A DNA stretch of 64,000 nt from Bacteroidales bacterium (GTDB lineage Bacteria; Bacteroidota; Bacteroidia; Bacteroidales; UBA1715), in assembly GCA_016714605.1 (NCBI GenBank), contig JADKDL010000013.1, positions 144,094-208,093 on the forward strand. Reading direction: 5' to 3'. This document shows positions 9,380 to 19,460 of the stretch, one piece after another. How positions within the stretch are numbered: position 1 is the stretch's first letter; every line of letters starts with the position of its first letter. The position numbers were made by a program, and so were the translations under genes. The notes beneath the pieces were generated by a model that was not told the DNA's origin, searched no databases, and was given only the letters and a program-made list of their open reading frames with translations.

Positions 9380-12300
9380 ATGATTTATTTTTTTGAAAGT
9401 AATAACGGTAGAATTTTAGCTGTAAACGCTCCATCGGGTTTAGACCAACAAGCAATTGAAAAATTAAAATGGGCATTTAACGAAGCAAAATTACTATCAG
9501 AAACAAAAGTATCAGGAAATTTTGTAGGTCCAAGAAAAGAAATGATTACCCCTTGGAGTACAAATGCAGTAGAAATAACCCAAAACATGGGTATTGATAA
9601 AATTGTAAGAATAGAAGAGTTTATAAAAGTAGCATCAGAGACTATCAGTTTCGATCCTATGCTCACGGCTCTTTATAAAGAACTAAATCAGACCATTTTT
9701 GATATAGATATAAAGCCCGAACCAATTATAAATATTGACGATATTGATGCATATAATAAAAAAGAAGGTTTAGCTTTAAGTGCCGATGAGGTTGCATATC
9801 TAGAAAATCTATCGGTTAAACTAAAAAGAAAACTTACCGACAGCGAGATTTTTGGTTTCTCACAAGTTAACTCAGAACACTGTCGCCACAAAATTTTTAA
9901 TGGAACATTCATTATCGATGGCAATGAAAAAGCAGAATCGCTTTTTAAACTAATAAAACTCACCACAGAAACAAACAAGAAAAGAGTTGTTTCGGCATAT
10001 AAAGACAATTGCGCCTTTTTATGCAGGGTCCGGTTATGAGTCAGTTTGCTCCTAAAACGCAAGACAAGCCCGACTTTTTTCAGACAAAAGATATTGAAGC
10101 CGTTTTCTCGCTCAAAGCAGAAACGCACAACTTCCCCACAACAGTAGAACCTTTCAACGGGGCTGCAACCGGTTCTGGTGGCGAAATTAGAGACCGTATA
10201 GCTGGTGGAACAGCTTCATATCCTATTTCAGGAACGGCTGTTTACATGACTTCTTACCCAAGCCTAGAAGGTGCAAGAAATTGGGAAAAAGCGGTAAATG
10301 AAAGAAATTGGCTATACCAAACACCCGAAGAGATTTTGATAAAAGCTTCTAATGGAGCATCTGATTTCGGTAATAAATTTGGTCAACCGCTTATTTGCGG
10401 AAGCGTTTTGACTTTCGAACATTTCGAAAATTCACGCGTGTATGGATTTGATAAAGTTATAATGCTTGCCGGAGGTATCGGTTTTGGAAATAAACGCGAT
10501 GCTCTGAAAAATGAACCACAAAAAGGCGATAAAGTAGTGCTTCTGGGTGGCGATAACTATCGTATTGGAATGGGTGGCGGTGCAGTATCGTCGGTAGCAA
10601 CCGGAGAATTCAACAATGCTATAGAACTAAATGCCGTGCAGCGTTCTAACCCTGAAATGCAAAAACGAGCATATAATGCAATTCGTGCTTTGGGCGAAAT
10701 GGATGAAAATCCAATCGTTTCTATTCATGACCACGGTGCAGGCGGTCACCTTAACTGCCTTTCTGAACTTGTTGAAGCTACAGGAGGTATTATAAACATT
10801 GATAAACTTCCAAAAGGAGACCCTACATTATCGGCAAAAGAAATGTGCGGTAACGAGTCGCAAGAAAGAATGGGACTTGTGCTTCATGCCAAAGATATTG
10901 AAACGCTTAAAAATATTGCAGAAAGAGAACGAGCTCCAATGTACGTAATTGGCGAAGCTACAGGCGATATGCAATTTACCTTTACCGACAATGTAACGGG
11001 CGAAAAACCTATAGATTTACAATTGGATGATATGTTTGGAAATCCGCCAAAAACAATCATTACCGATACCACAAGAAACGAAACCTATCAAAACATAGAT
11101 TTTGATGATGCTAAAATAGAAGCTTACTTAACCGATATTCTACAACTTGAATCGGTTGCTTGTAAAGATTATTTGACCAATAAAGTTGACCGCTCTGTAA
11201 CCGGAAAAGTTGCCAAACAGCAATGTGCCGGTCCGCTTCAACTTCCGCTGAATAACTTGGGTGTGGTTAATTTCGATTACAATGGACATAAAGGTATTGC
11301 AAATAGCCTTGGACACGCTCCGGTAAGCGGCTTGGCCAATCCGGCAGCAGGTTCAGTACTTTCTATTGCCGAAGCTCTAACCAATATAATTTGGGCACCG
11401 CTCGAAATGCAACTCGATGGAATTTCGCTCAGTGCAAACTGGATGTGGCCTTGTAAAAACCCGGGCGAAGATGCCAGACTCTACGAAGCGGTAAAAGCAG
11501 CAAGCAGTTTTGCAATTGCTCTGGGAATTAACATTCCAACCGGAAAAGATTCCCTATCTATGACCCAAAAATACAAAGACGGTAGTGTTGTTTATTCTCC
11601 CGGAACGGTTATAATCACTGCCGCTGCCGAAGTATCTGACATTACTAAAATTGTAGAACCGGTTATTAAACCTATTGAAAATACCAATTTATATTTTGTA
11701 GATTTCGGACTTTCGGGCTTCAATCTGGGTGGTAGCAGCTTTGCGCAAATTCAAAATAAAATTGGCAACAATACCCCAAATGTTACCGATGCAGCATATT
11801 TCAAATTGGCATTTAATACTATTCAAAATCTTATTCTCGAAGGTAAAATACTTGCAGGTCATGATATTTCTGCGGGCGGACTTATTACCACCTTGCTCGA
11901 AATGAATTTTGCTAATACCAATTGTGGTATGAATGTAAATCTTTCTGCAATTCCTGCCAACTCATTTACCGAAGTATTATTCAGCGAAAATCCGGGAATT
12001 ATTATTCAATCTTCAACCGATTTAAGTAAAGAGCTTTCATCGCTTAAAGCTTATAAAATAGGTACCGTAAGCAATAGTAGAACACTTGAAATTACAAGAA
12101 ACGATAAAAAACTTTCGCTGCAAATAGATTCATATCGCGATATTTGGTTCAAAACCTCATATCTGCTCGACAGATTGCAGTGTGGCGAAACACTTGCCAA
12201 AGCAAGATTTGAAAACTACAAAAAACATAAACTAGAATATACATTCCCTGCGTCGTTTAAAGGTAAACTGAGTGCGTATGGTTTGGAAGCTAATAGAAAA

Positions 12301-13065
12301 ACCAGATCAGGTATAAAAGCAGCAATCATTCGCGAAAAAGGGGTGAATGGAGATAGAGAAATGGCTTGGGCTATGCACTTGGCTGGCTTCGACGTGAAAG
12401 ATGTTCACATGACCGACCTAATTGCCGGAAGAGAAACCCTTGAAGATATAAATTTTATTGTCTATGTAGGTGGATTCTCAAATTCCGATGTATTAGGTTC
12501 TGCTAAAGGTTGGGCTGGTGCTTTTTTATATAATACCAAAGCAAAAGAAACCTTAGATAGATTCTATGCCAGAAAAGACACCATGAGCTTAGGTGTATGT
12601 AACGGATGCCAATTGATGATTGAACTCGGACTCATCTACCCTGAGCACAAGCAAAAGCCTAAAATGGAGCACAATGAATCGCATAAATTTGAATCAATAT
12701 TCCTTTCTGTTCAAATTCAAGATACTAATTCTATAATGCTTGAAACGCTCAAAAATACGAGCTTAGGAATATGGGTGGCTCACGGAGAAGGTAAATTTAA
12801 CTTACCACTGAGCGAAGATAATTATTCAATTGCAATGAAATTCTCACACGGCACTTACCCAGCCAATCCGAACGGTTCGCAATACAACACCGCCGGATTG
12901 TGTTCTACCGATGGCAGACATTTGGCTATGATGCCTCACTTAGAAAGAGCTATCTACCCGTGGAACTGGGCTTATTATGACCAAAACAGAACCAGCGATG
13001 AGGTTTCGCCTTGGATTGAAGCATTTGTAAACGCTCGTAAGTGGATTGCTAATGCAACCAAGTAA
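9380..13065 (+). CDS. purL: Phosphoribosylformylglycinamidine synthase, frame broken at 10016-10020
   Basis: This is the large single-chain FGAR amidotransferase, which converts FGAR, glutamine and ATP to FGAM in purine synthesis. The reconstructed length is about 1,229 residues, normal for the family. Segment 1 (9380-10039) carries the PurS-like N-terminus and NSEHCRHKIFNG. It breaks after CAF at a run of five T, and adding one T joins FFMQGPVMSQFAP of segment 2. Segment 2 carries the ETHNFPTTVEPFNGAATGSGG catalytic loop, DHGAGG, GKDSLSM, and a C-terminal glutaminase with the nucleophile in GVCNGCQLM. purL is needed for purine prototrophy, so a sequencing indel is the likeliest cause. pgi follows 49 bases later. 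Confidence 0.93.
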
Positions 13066-13114
13066 AATAACGATTTAAAACTTTAATTTCTAAAATATAA
13101 TAAACTAGATAAAT

Positions 13115-14764
13115 ATGTTACCAACTATCAATCCTACCACCACCAATGCGTGGAAAGCTTTAGAAGCTTATTATAGTACATTTAAGGGAACGCAAATGAA
13201 AAATTTGTTCAAGGCCGACCCAAATCGTTTTTCTAAATACTCATTAAAATTTGAAGATATCTTAATAGATTTTTCAAAAAATCTTATCGATGAAAAGGTA
13301 TTTTCAATGTTGCTTAATCTTGCAGAAGAGTGCAAACTGAAAGATGCTATTGGAGCAGAATTTAGTGGAGAAAAAATCAATAAAACAGAAAACAGATCGG
13401 TACTTCACGTTGCGTTAAGAAACAGAAGCAACACACCAATTTTATCAGAAGGCAAAGACGTAATGCCTGAGATAAATGCGGTATTGAAACAAATGAAAGA
13501 ATTCTCAGAACAGATTATTTCAGGTTCGTGGAAAGGATATACCGGAAAAGCTATTACCGATATTGTGAATATTGGTATTGGAGGTTCAGATTTAGGACCA
13601 CTTATGGTTACCGAGGCTCTTAAACCTTATCAGAAAAGACATATCAACCTGCATTTTGTATCAAATGTAGATGGAACACATATAGCAGAAACGGTTCTAA
13701 AAGTAAATCCGGAAACAACGCTGTTTATCGTAGCTTCTAAGACATTTACCACACAAGAAACTATGACCAATGCAGAATCGGCAAAAGCATGGTTCTTAAA
13801 ATCGGCTAAAAATGCTGAGTTTGTAAAAAATCATTTTGTTGCTCTTTCAACCAATGCTACCGAGGTTGCTAAATTTGGAATAGATATTAAAAACATGTTC
13901 CAATTTTGGGATTGGGTTGGTGGAAGATATTCATTATGGTCGGCAATTGGTCTATCTATAGCTTGTGGTATTGGATATGAGAATTTCGAAGCGCTACTAG
14001 AAGGTGCACATGCTATGGATAAGCATTTCAGCACAACAAGTTTTGATAAAAACCTTCCGGTAATTTTAGCACTTATAGGAATATGGTACAATAATTTCTA
14101 TAAAGCAGAAACCGAAGCAATATTACCTTACGACCAATACCTACACCGTTTTGCAGCATACTTCCAACAAGGAAATATGGAAAGTAATGGTAAATATGTA
14201 GACAGAAATGGCGAGAAAGTAAGCTACCAAACCGGTCCTATTATTTGGGGCGAACCGGGAACCAACGGTCAGCATGCTTTTTATCAGCTTATACACCAAG
14301 GTACAAAATTAATTCCTTGCGATTTTATAGCACCAGCTCAAAGTCACAATAAAATAAGCGACCACCACCAGAAACTTCTTGCAAACTATTTTGCACAAAC
14401 CGAAGCGCTTATGATGGGGAAAACCGCAGAACAAGTAAAAGCAGAGCTTGTAGCGGCAGGAAAAAGCGAAGCAGAAATAAAAATGCTATTACCTTTTATG
14501 GTTTTTGATGGTAATATACCTACAAACTCTATATTAGCAAAACAAATTACGCCAAGAGCACTTGGAGCACTAATCGCAATGTATGAACATAAGATTTTTG
14601 TACAAGGAATTATATGGAATATTTTCAGTTTTGATCAATGGGGAGTACAATTAGGCAAACAATTGGCTAATGTAATATTGCCGGAACTTACCGACAATAA
14701 CCCAATCGCATCGCACGATGCTTCAACCAATGGTTTGATAAATGAATACAAAAAAATGAGATAA
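13115..14764 (+). CDS. pgi: Glucose-6-phosphate isomerase
   Basis: This 549-residue phosphoglucose isomerase interconverts glucose-6-phosphate and fructose-6-phosphate in the cytoplasm. The sugar-phosphate-binding motif [15 protein letters not shown], the phosphate loop [13 protein letters not shown], the signature [14 protein letters not shown] and the late [14 protein letters not shown] are all intact. The catalytic Glu lies in the GNMESNGK region. Length matches the long bacterial form. It lies 49 bases after purL and is followed by a clear terminator. Confidence 0.96.
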   Translation: MLPTINPTTTNAWKALEAYYSTFKGTQMKNLFKADPNRFSKYSLKFEDILIDFSKNLIDEKVFSMLLNLAEECKLKDAIGAEFSGEKINKTENRSVLHVALRNRSNTPILSEGKDVMPEINAVLKQMKEFSEQIISGSWKGYTGKAITDIVNIGIGGSDLGPLMVTEALKPYQKRHINLHFVSNVDGTHIAETVLKVNPETTLFIVASKTFTTQETMTNAESAKAWFLKSAKNAEFVKNHFVALSTNATEVAKFGIDIKNMFQFWDWVGGRYSLWSAIGLSIACGIGYENFEALLEGAHAMDKHFSTTSFDKNLPVILALIGIWYNNFYKAETEAILPYDQYLHRFAAYFQQGNMESNGKYVDRNGEKVSYQTGPIIWGEPGTNGQHAFYQLIHQGTKLIPCDFIAPAQSHNKISDHHQKLLANYFAQTEALMMGKTAEQVKAELVAAGKSEAEIKMLLPFMVFDGNIPTNSILAKQITPRALGALIAMYEHKIFVQGIIWNIFSFDQWGVQLGKQLANVILPELTDNNPIASHDASTNGLINEYKKMR

Positions 14765-14824
14765 AAATCATTTTAAATCTATATATCATCGTAAAAAAAA
14801 AATCTATAGATAGATATAAATAAA

Positions 14825-14858
14825 AAAGCTCGGTTCAAACTTTGAACCGGGCTTTTTT
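14825..14858 (+). terminator. Rho-independent terminator of pgi
   Basis: Arms AAGCTCGGTTCAAA and TTTGAACCGGGCTT flank a 2-3 base loop and are followed by a T run. One G.T wobble is present. It lies about 60 bases after the pgi stop and immediately before the 21-bp repeat array. Confidence 0.92.
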
Positions 14859-15299
14859 TGTGGCATCGAAAAATGGTTGCCGGTAATTGGGGAATCGCTC
14901 CCTGTCATAAGGAAATGGCTGCCGGTCATAAAATAATCATAGACGGTCATAGAATATTCATTGACCGTCATAAAAAAATGATTGGCCGTCACGAGAAAAT
15001 CGTTCCCTGTCATAAAGAAATGGCAGACGGTCACAAAATAATCATAGACGGTCATAAAATAATGGCACAACCGCTATAAAAAATGAAAAATCCGCATAAA
15101 ATTATCGTTCAACCGCACAAGAAAATGGCTCAACCGCATGAAATAATCATATAACCGCACCGATTTTTGACAAAACCGCAGAGGCAAATGGTTCAACCGC
15201 ATATATAAATGACTTAACCGCATTAAACAATGACAAAACCGCTTCGATAAATGGTTCAACCGCACCAAATAATGGTTCAACCGCAAGAGATAATCATTA
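14859..15299. repeat. Array of twenty degenerate 21-bp tandem repeats (two unit families)
   Basis: Twenty contiguous units of exactly 21 bp run from 14880 to 15299, preceded by one decayed unit at 14859-14879. There are no insertions or deletions between units. Units 1-9 carry a core like CCGGTCATAAAATAAT or ACGGTCAT. Units 10-20 carry a core beginning AACCGCA and ending ATGGTTC or ATCATA. Because 21 is a multiple of three, several frames stay open on both strands and encode seven-residue repeats (for example GHKIIID). No credible start or signal supports a protein. It lies between the pgi terminator and the terminator of the convergent gene. Function is unknown. Confidence 0.85.
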
Positions 15300-15400
15300 T
15301 TGGGCATGGTTGTATTATTAACAGGTTTGCCCTATTCTGTAATTCTTAATTTTTATTTGAATATAAATATAAAGCTTAAAAAATATTAGGACAATGATAA

Positions 15401-15432
15401 ATAAAAAAGAGACCCTTTTATGAGAGTCTCTT
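15401..15432 (-). terminator. Terminator of the secreted protein gene at 15444-16712
   Basis: Read on the minus strand, AAGAGAC and GTCTCTT pair around a 12-base loop and are followed by a T-rich run. It begins 12 bases after the stop codon of the minus-strand gene. Confidence 0.7.
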
Positions 15433-15443
15433 GCCATTCAATA

Positions 15444-16712
15444 TTATGTTTTTTGTTTCTTCTTCTTCGCTGCCGGAAATAGAACATTGTTTAATATGAG
15501 TCGGTAGCCTGGAGAGTTTTTATGGTTATCAAGGTCTGTAAATGGATCGCCCACAAAATGTCGATAATCTTCGGGGTCATGTCCTCCATAAAATGTCCAG
15601 GTTCCTTTGGCAAATGTTCCATGTAAATATCTGGCTTCGTGTGCCGACTTATTTTCACCAAGTACAAGTACATTAGATTTTATTACGTCTTTATTAAAAG
15701 CCGTTGTCTGCCCCATAAATCCTTTTACGAGCGAAGTATGATTCTGGCAAAGCATGGTAGGTACTGGATCCCATTTGGCAGAAAACTCAAACAATGTAAA
15801 ATAATCGTCGTTTTCTGTAACCTTTCTCGTGTCGGTAACATCAATATTAGAAAATTCATATTCCATAGGATTCATTTTCAGAGTAAAATCTCTGAAAGCA
15901 AATGTTTTTTCGAAGTTCAAAGCAGATTGACAATTGGCATGTGCCGCGTCGCCATCAAACATGCTTTCGCAAATATCAGTATCTTCGGCAGCGAGAGCTA
16001 TGTCAAAAGAGTCGGTGCCTGAACACATTGCAAATAAAAAACCACCTTGACTTACATAATCTCTGATGGATTTGGCAATAAACAATTTGAGTTGCGATAC
16101 CTTCTGAAAGCCGTATTTTTTTGCTTCGGCTTCGCTGTTTGCAACCTGTTCTTGGTACCAAGGTACGTTTCTGTAGCTAGAATAAAATTTACCGTACTGT
16201 CCGGTAAAATCTTCATGATGCAAATGCAGCCAATCATATTTTGATAAATCTCCGGCAACAATATCCCCATCATATATTACTACGTAAGGTATTTCGGCGT
16301 AGGTAAGAGCTAGGGTAACGGCATCGTCCCAAGGTAATTTTTCTTTAGGAGAATAAACTGCAATTTTAGGGGGTTTTTCTAATTTAAGAGCGTCCATATT
16401 TGCACTGGGCGATTTGATAGATTCTAATATTGCTTGAGTTTGTGCATCAGCAATTATTTCATATGATACGCCTCTTATGTCGCATTCTGTTTTTATACCC
16501 TCATTATATTGAAATAAAAAACTACCACCTCTGTAGTTCAAAAGCCATTGCGCATCTAGGTTATTTTGTAGTACCCAATAGGCAATACCATATGCTTTCA
16601 GGTGGTTTTTTTGTGTATTATCCATGGGTATCATCAAACTAAAAGCAAAGCCTATATTAGATAAAAAAATCAGGAATAAAATTAGTCCTAGTTTAAAATG
16701 GAGATTTTTCAT
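15444..16712 (-). CDS. Conserved Bacteroidota exported protein (often labelled asparagine synthetase B)
   Basis: This 422-residue protein begins at the ATG at 16712, giving a clean signal peptide (MKNLHFKLGLILFLIFL, cleavage near FAFS). An earlier ATG at 16745 adds an unlikely extension inside dnaB. The mature protein opens with LMIPMDNTQKNHLKAYGIAYWVLQ. From memory, this family is widespread in Bacteroidota and carried in databases as asparagine synthetase B, but no glutaminase Cys or ATP-pyrophosphatase motif is visible, so that name looks wrong. A GATase-like or transglutaminase-like core is possible (FLFAMCSGTDSFDIAL). It overlaps the 3' end of dnaB by 20 bases, suggesting coupling. Function is unknown. 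Confidence 0.7.
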   Translation of the reverse strand: MKNLHFKLGLILFLIFLSNIGFAFSLMIPMDNTQKNHLKAYGIAYWVLQNNLDAQWLLNYRGGSFLFQYNEGIKTECDIRGVSYEIIADAQTQAILESIKSPSANMDALKLEKPPKIAVYSPKEKLPWDDAVTLALTYAEIPYVVIYDGDIVAGDLSKYDWLHLHHEDFTGQYGKFYSSYRNVPWYQEQVANSEAEAKKYGFQKVSQLKLFIAKSIRDYVSQGGFLFAMCSGTDSFDIALAAEDTDICESMFDGDAAHANCQSALNFEKTFAFRDFTLKMNPMEYEFSNIDVTDTRKVTENDDYFTLFEFSAKWDPVPTMLCQNHTSLVKGFMGQTTAFNKDVIKSNVLVLGENKSAHEARYLHGTFAKGTWTFYGGHDPEDYRHFVGDPFTDLDNHKNSPGYRLILNNVLFPAAKKKKQKT

Positions 16713-18270
16713 TTTCAAAATTTGTATTTGGAACAATATGGTCAAACGGATTTGTATTATTAGTCGTATTTGATTTTGATTTATTAGATGAATCGGTATT
16801 CATTTTCGAGCTAAATATCATATTATTTTGATTCGAATCAGTACTGCTTATAAATCCTCCGTTGTTGAATTCGTCGAGTTCGGTAAATTTAGCAAGTTCT
16901 TTAATGAAACGAAGCCGCACGGTATCTACCGCACCATGTCTGTTTTTGGCAAGAATAATTTCGGCTACACCCATATTGCTTCTGCCTTCTTCATCTTCTA
17001 TTATACCGTAATATTCAGGTCGGTGAATGAACATTACCATATCGGCATCTTGTTCAATTGCACCAGATTCTCGAAGGTCAGACAGTTGTGGTTTTTTATC
17101 ACCACCTCTAGTTTCAACCGAACGGTTAAGTTGCGAAAGTGCTACAATAGGAATGTTTAGTTCCATGGCTACCGCTTTTATTTGTCTTGAAATCATACTC
17201 ACCTCTTGTTCTCGGCTGCTTGAAACACCGGAAGTCATCAGTTGTAAGTAGTCAATAAAAAGCATTTTCACACCGTGTTTTTCTCTCAATCGTCGCGCTT
17301 TAGCTCTGAATTCAAAAATTGAAAGGGCAGGAGTATCGTCAAGAAATATTGGTGCTTTTGAAAGTATTTGCGTTTTTGTTTCTAATATCTTCCATTGTTC
17401 ACCATCTAACCGTCCATTTTTTATTTTTTCATGCGGCAGTTCGGTTTCACTTACAATAAGACGGTTTACCAGTTGCAGATTTGACATTTCCAGTGAAAAT
17501 ATACCAACGGGAATATTGTGGTCAACTGCCATTTTTCTAAGCATAGACAATATAAAAGCTGTTTTACCCATAGCAGGTCGAGCAGCAATTACAATCATGT
17601 TGGCAGGTTGCCATCCCGATGTGATTCTGTCTAATGGAGTGAAACCAGAAGGTACACCACTTAAGCTGTCTTCTCTTTGTCCGGCTTCTGCAATCATTGC
17701 AAGCGCCTGTGGAATAAGCGCTCCTATTGGTGCCGATTCTTTTTTAATGTTTCCCTCTGATACATTAAAAATCTCTTTCTCAGAGAAATCTAATAAATCT
17801 TGAACATCGGTTTCTGTATCGTATGCTTTTTCTTGTATTTGAGTAGAAACTCTTATTAGTTCTCTTTGAATGAACTTTTCTGCAATAATTTTTGCATGAT
17901 ATTCAACATGGGCAGCAGACGATACTTTCTGTGTTAGTTTTGAGAGAAAAAATGGTCCTCCAATTTTGTCAATATCTCCATTTTTGCGCAGTTTTTCACT
18001 AACGGTAATTAAATCTACCGGCTCATCCGATGTTGCTAATTGTCTAATTGCTGCATATATAAGCTGGTTGTTTTTATCGTAAAAACTTTCAGGTTTCAAT
18101 ATGTCTATAACGCCTGTTACAGCATTCTCATCAATCATCAATTGTCCCAATACTATTTCTTCAATATCGGTAGCTTGGGGTGGAAGTTTGCCGTATTCTA
18201 TGAAGTTTGGAGTCTGAGTATTTTGATTTCTATTGTTTTTGTATGTTTTATAATTTTTAGCGTCCTGCAT
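16693..18270 (-). CDS. dnaB: Replicative DNA helicase
   Basis: This 525-residue hexameric helicase unwinds DNA at the replication fork. The N-terminal domain begins with the typical GKLPPQATDIEEIVLGQLMID, and the RecA-like domain carries Walker A ARPAMGKTAFIL and Walker B LFIDYLQLM. The arginine-finger region is HRPEYYG, and the late AKNRHGAVDTVRLRF is also conserved. Length and motif order are standard. No intein is present. The C-terminal tail is Asn/Ser-rich and low in complexity. It reads away from fmt with a 221-bp gap and overlaps the next gene downstream. Confidence 0.96.
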   Translation of the reverse strand: MQDAKNYKTYKNNRNQNTQTPNFIEYGKLPPQATDIEEIVLGQLMIDENAVTGVIDILKPESFYDKNNQLIYAAIRQLATSDEPVDLITVSEKLRKNGDIDKIGGPFFLSKLTQKVSSAAHVEYHAKIIAEKFIQRELIRVSTQIQEKAYDTETDVQDLLDFSEKEIFNVSEGNIKKESAPIGALIPQALAMIAEAGQREDSLSGVPSGFTPLDRITSGWQPANMIVIAARPAMGKTAFILSMLRKMAVDHNIPVGIFSLEMSNLQLVNRLIVSETELPHEKIKNGRLDGEQWKILETKTQILSKAPIFLDDTPALSIFEFRAKARRLREKHGVKMLFIDYLQLMTSGVSSSREQEVSMISRQIKAVAMELNIPIVALSQLNRSVETRGGDKKPQLSDLRESGAIEQDADMVMFIHRPEYYGIIEDEEGRSNMGVAEIILAKNRHGAVDTVRLRFIKELAKFTELDEFNNGGFISSTDSNQNNMIFSSKMNTDSSNKSKSNTTNNTNPFDHIVPNTNFENEKSPF

Positions 18271-18491
18271 ACCTCTTTTCCTTATTTATACAAAAGTAAT
18301 CAATATAAATTGATTTTCTACCCAAGAGTTATCTACAATAGAATGTTTATAAAATGTTAATAATTGTATAAAACTTCAGATTGTCATCAATTCTAGAGCA
18401 GTAGGTGCTGTACCGAAACGATGATGAATAAATTACAAAACTGCTATTTATAGAGAAGGATCGCGACTAGTAGAAGTTTCTTTATTTGGAA

Positions 18492-19460
18492 TTAAATACA
18501 AGGTGTAGAAGTGTTTATTTTAAAACCTTGCAACAACTCTTCTATGTGCATTTTCCTTTTTCCAGCAAGTTGAATTTCAATTGGATAAATAACTCCATCG
18601 GAGCAAGTGATTGAAATAGATTTTTTGTTTATGTAATTTATTGTGCCCACAGCTTCTGTAACTTCTTTTGTCTCGAATTGTGCAGAATATATTTTCAGTA
18701 TGTGTGTAATATTATTGGCATCGGTAATAGTTGTGTATGCTCCCGGATACGGAGAAAAGCCTCTTATGTGGTTATAGATGCTTTGTGATGTTTTATTCCA
18801 GTCAATAATACAATGTTCTTTAAATATCTTTGGAGCCGATTTTAGCTGAATTTCCTGCGATATTTTATTGTTTTGTGGAATTGCTTTAATGGTGTTTGAT
18901 TCAATTTCTTTTACTGTTTTTACAACGAGTTTGGCACCTATGTTCATCAATGTATCATGAACAATACCAGCATTGTCGGTATCATTAATGGAGATTTTTT
19001 CTTGCAGCAGAATGTTACCGGTATCAATATCTTCATTGATAAAAAATGTGGTAACTCCGGTTTCTTTTTCGCCATTAATCACCGCCCAATTAATAGGAGC
19101 AGCGCCTCTATACTGTGGCAGGAGTGAAGCGTGTAGATTGAAAGTTCCTTTTCGGGGCATATTCCACACCTGTTTGGGCAACATGCGGAAGGCTACTACA
19201 ATTTGCAATTCTGCTTTATAAGTAGCCAGTGCTTCAAGAAATGCTTCATCTTTTAACTTTTCAGGTTGCAAAAGGGGAATATTGTATGTAAGAGCTGCCT
19301 TTTTCACAGCAGACTCTTGTATTTGTTGTCCGCGACCTGCTTTTTTATCAGGAGCGGTAACTACAGCAACAACATTGAAATTATTTTCAATAAGGTTTAC
19401 CAAAGGAGCAACTGCAAACTCAGGTGTACCCATATATATAATTCTCAAGCTATTGTCCAT
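18492..19460 (-). CDS. fmt: Methionyl-tRNA formyltransferase
   Basis: This 322-residue enzyme transfers a formyl group from 10-formyl-THF to initiator Met-tRNA. The N-terminal RIIYMGTPEFAV, the catalytic core NLHASLLPQYRGAAPINWAVINGE (Asn, His) with the downstream Asp in INEDIDTGNIL, and the C-terminal OB-like domain (IRGFSPYPGAYT) are intact. Length is normal. Its start overlaps the end of the Wzc-like gene by 11 bases, so it is probably translated from the capsule-export transcript. Confidence 0.96.
   Translation of the reverse strand: MDNSLRIIYMGTPEFAVAPLVNLIENNFNVVAVVTAPDKKAGRGQQIQESAVKKAALTYNIPLLQPEKLKDEAFLEALATYKAELQIVVAFRMLPKQVWNMPRKGTFNLHASLLPQYRGAAPINWAVINGEKETGVTTFFINEDIDTGNILLQEKISINDTDNAGIVHDTLMNIGAKLVVKTVKEIESNTIKAIPQNNKISQEIQLKSAPKIFKEHCIIDWNKTSQSIYNHIRGFSPYPGAYTTITDANNITHILKIYSAQFETKEVTEAVGTINYINKKSISITCSDGVIYPIEIQLAGKRKMHIEELLQGFKINTSTPCI

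Noticed and set aside
14859..15299. CRISPR array
   Set aside because: The period is 21 bp with no unique spacers between conserved repeats, and no cas gene is near.
14804..15307. Three overlapping frames on both strands coding for seven-residue repeats
   Set aside because: They are a by-product of the 21-bp period, which keeps frames open in both directions. No start signal, promoter or family supports translation.
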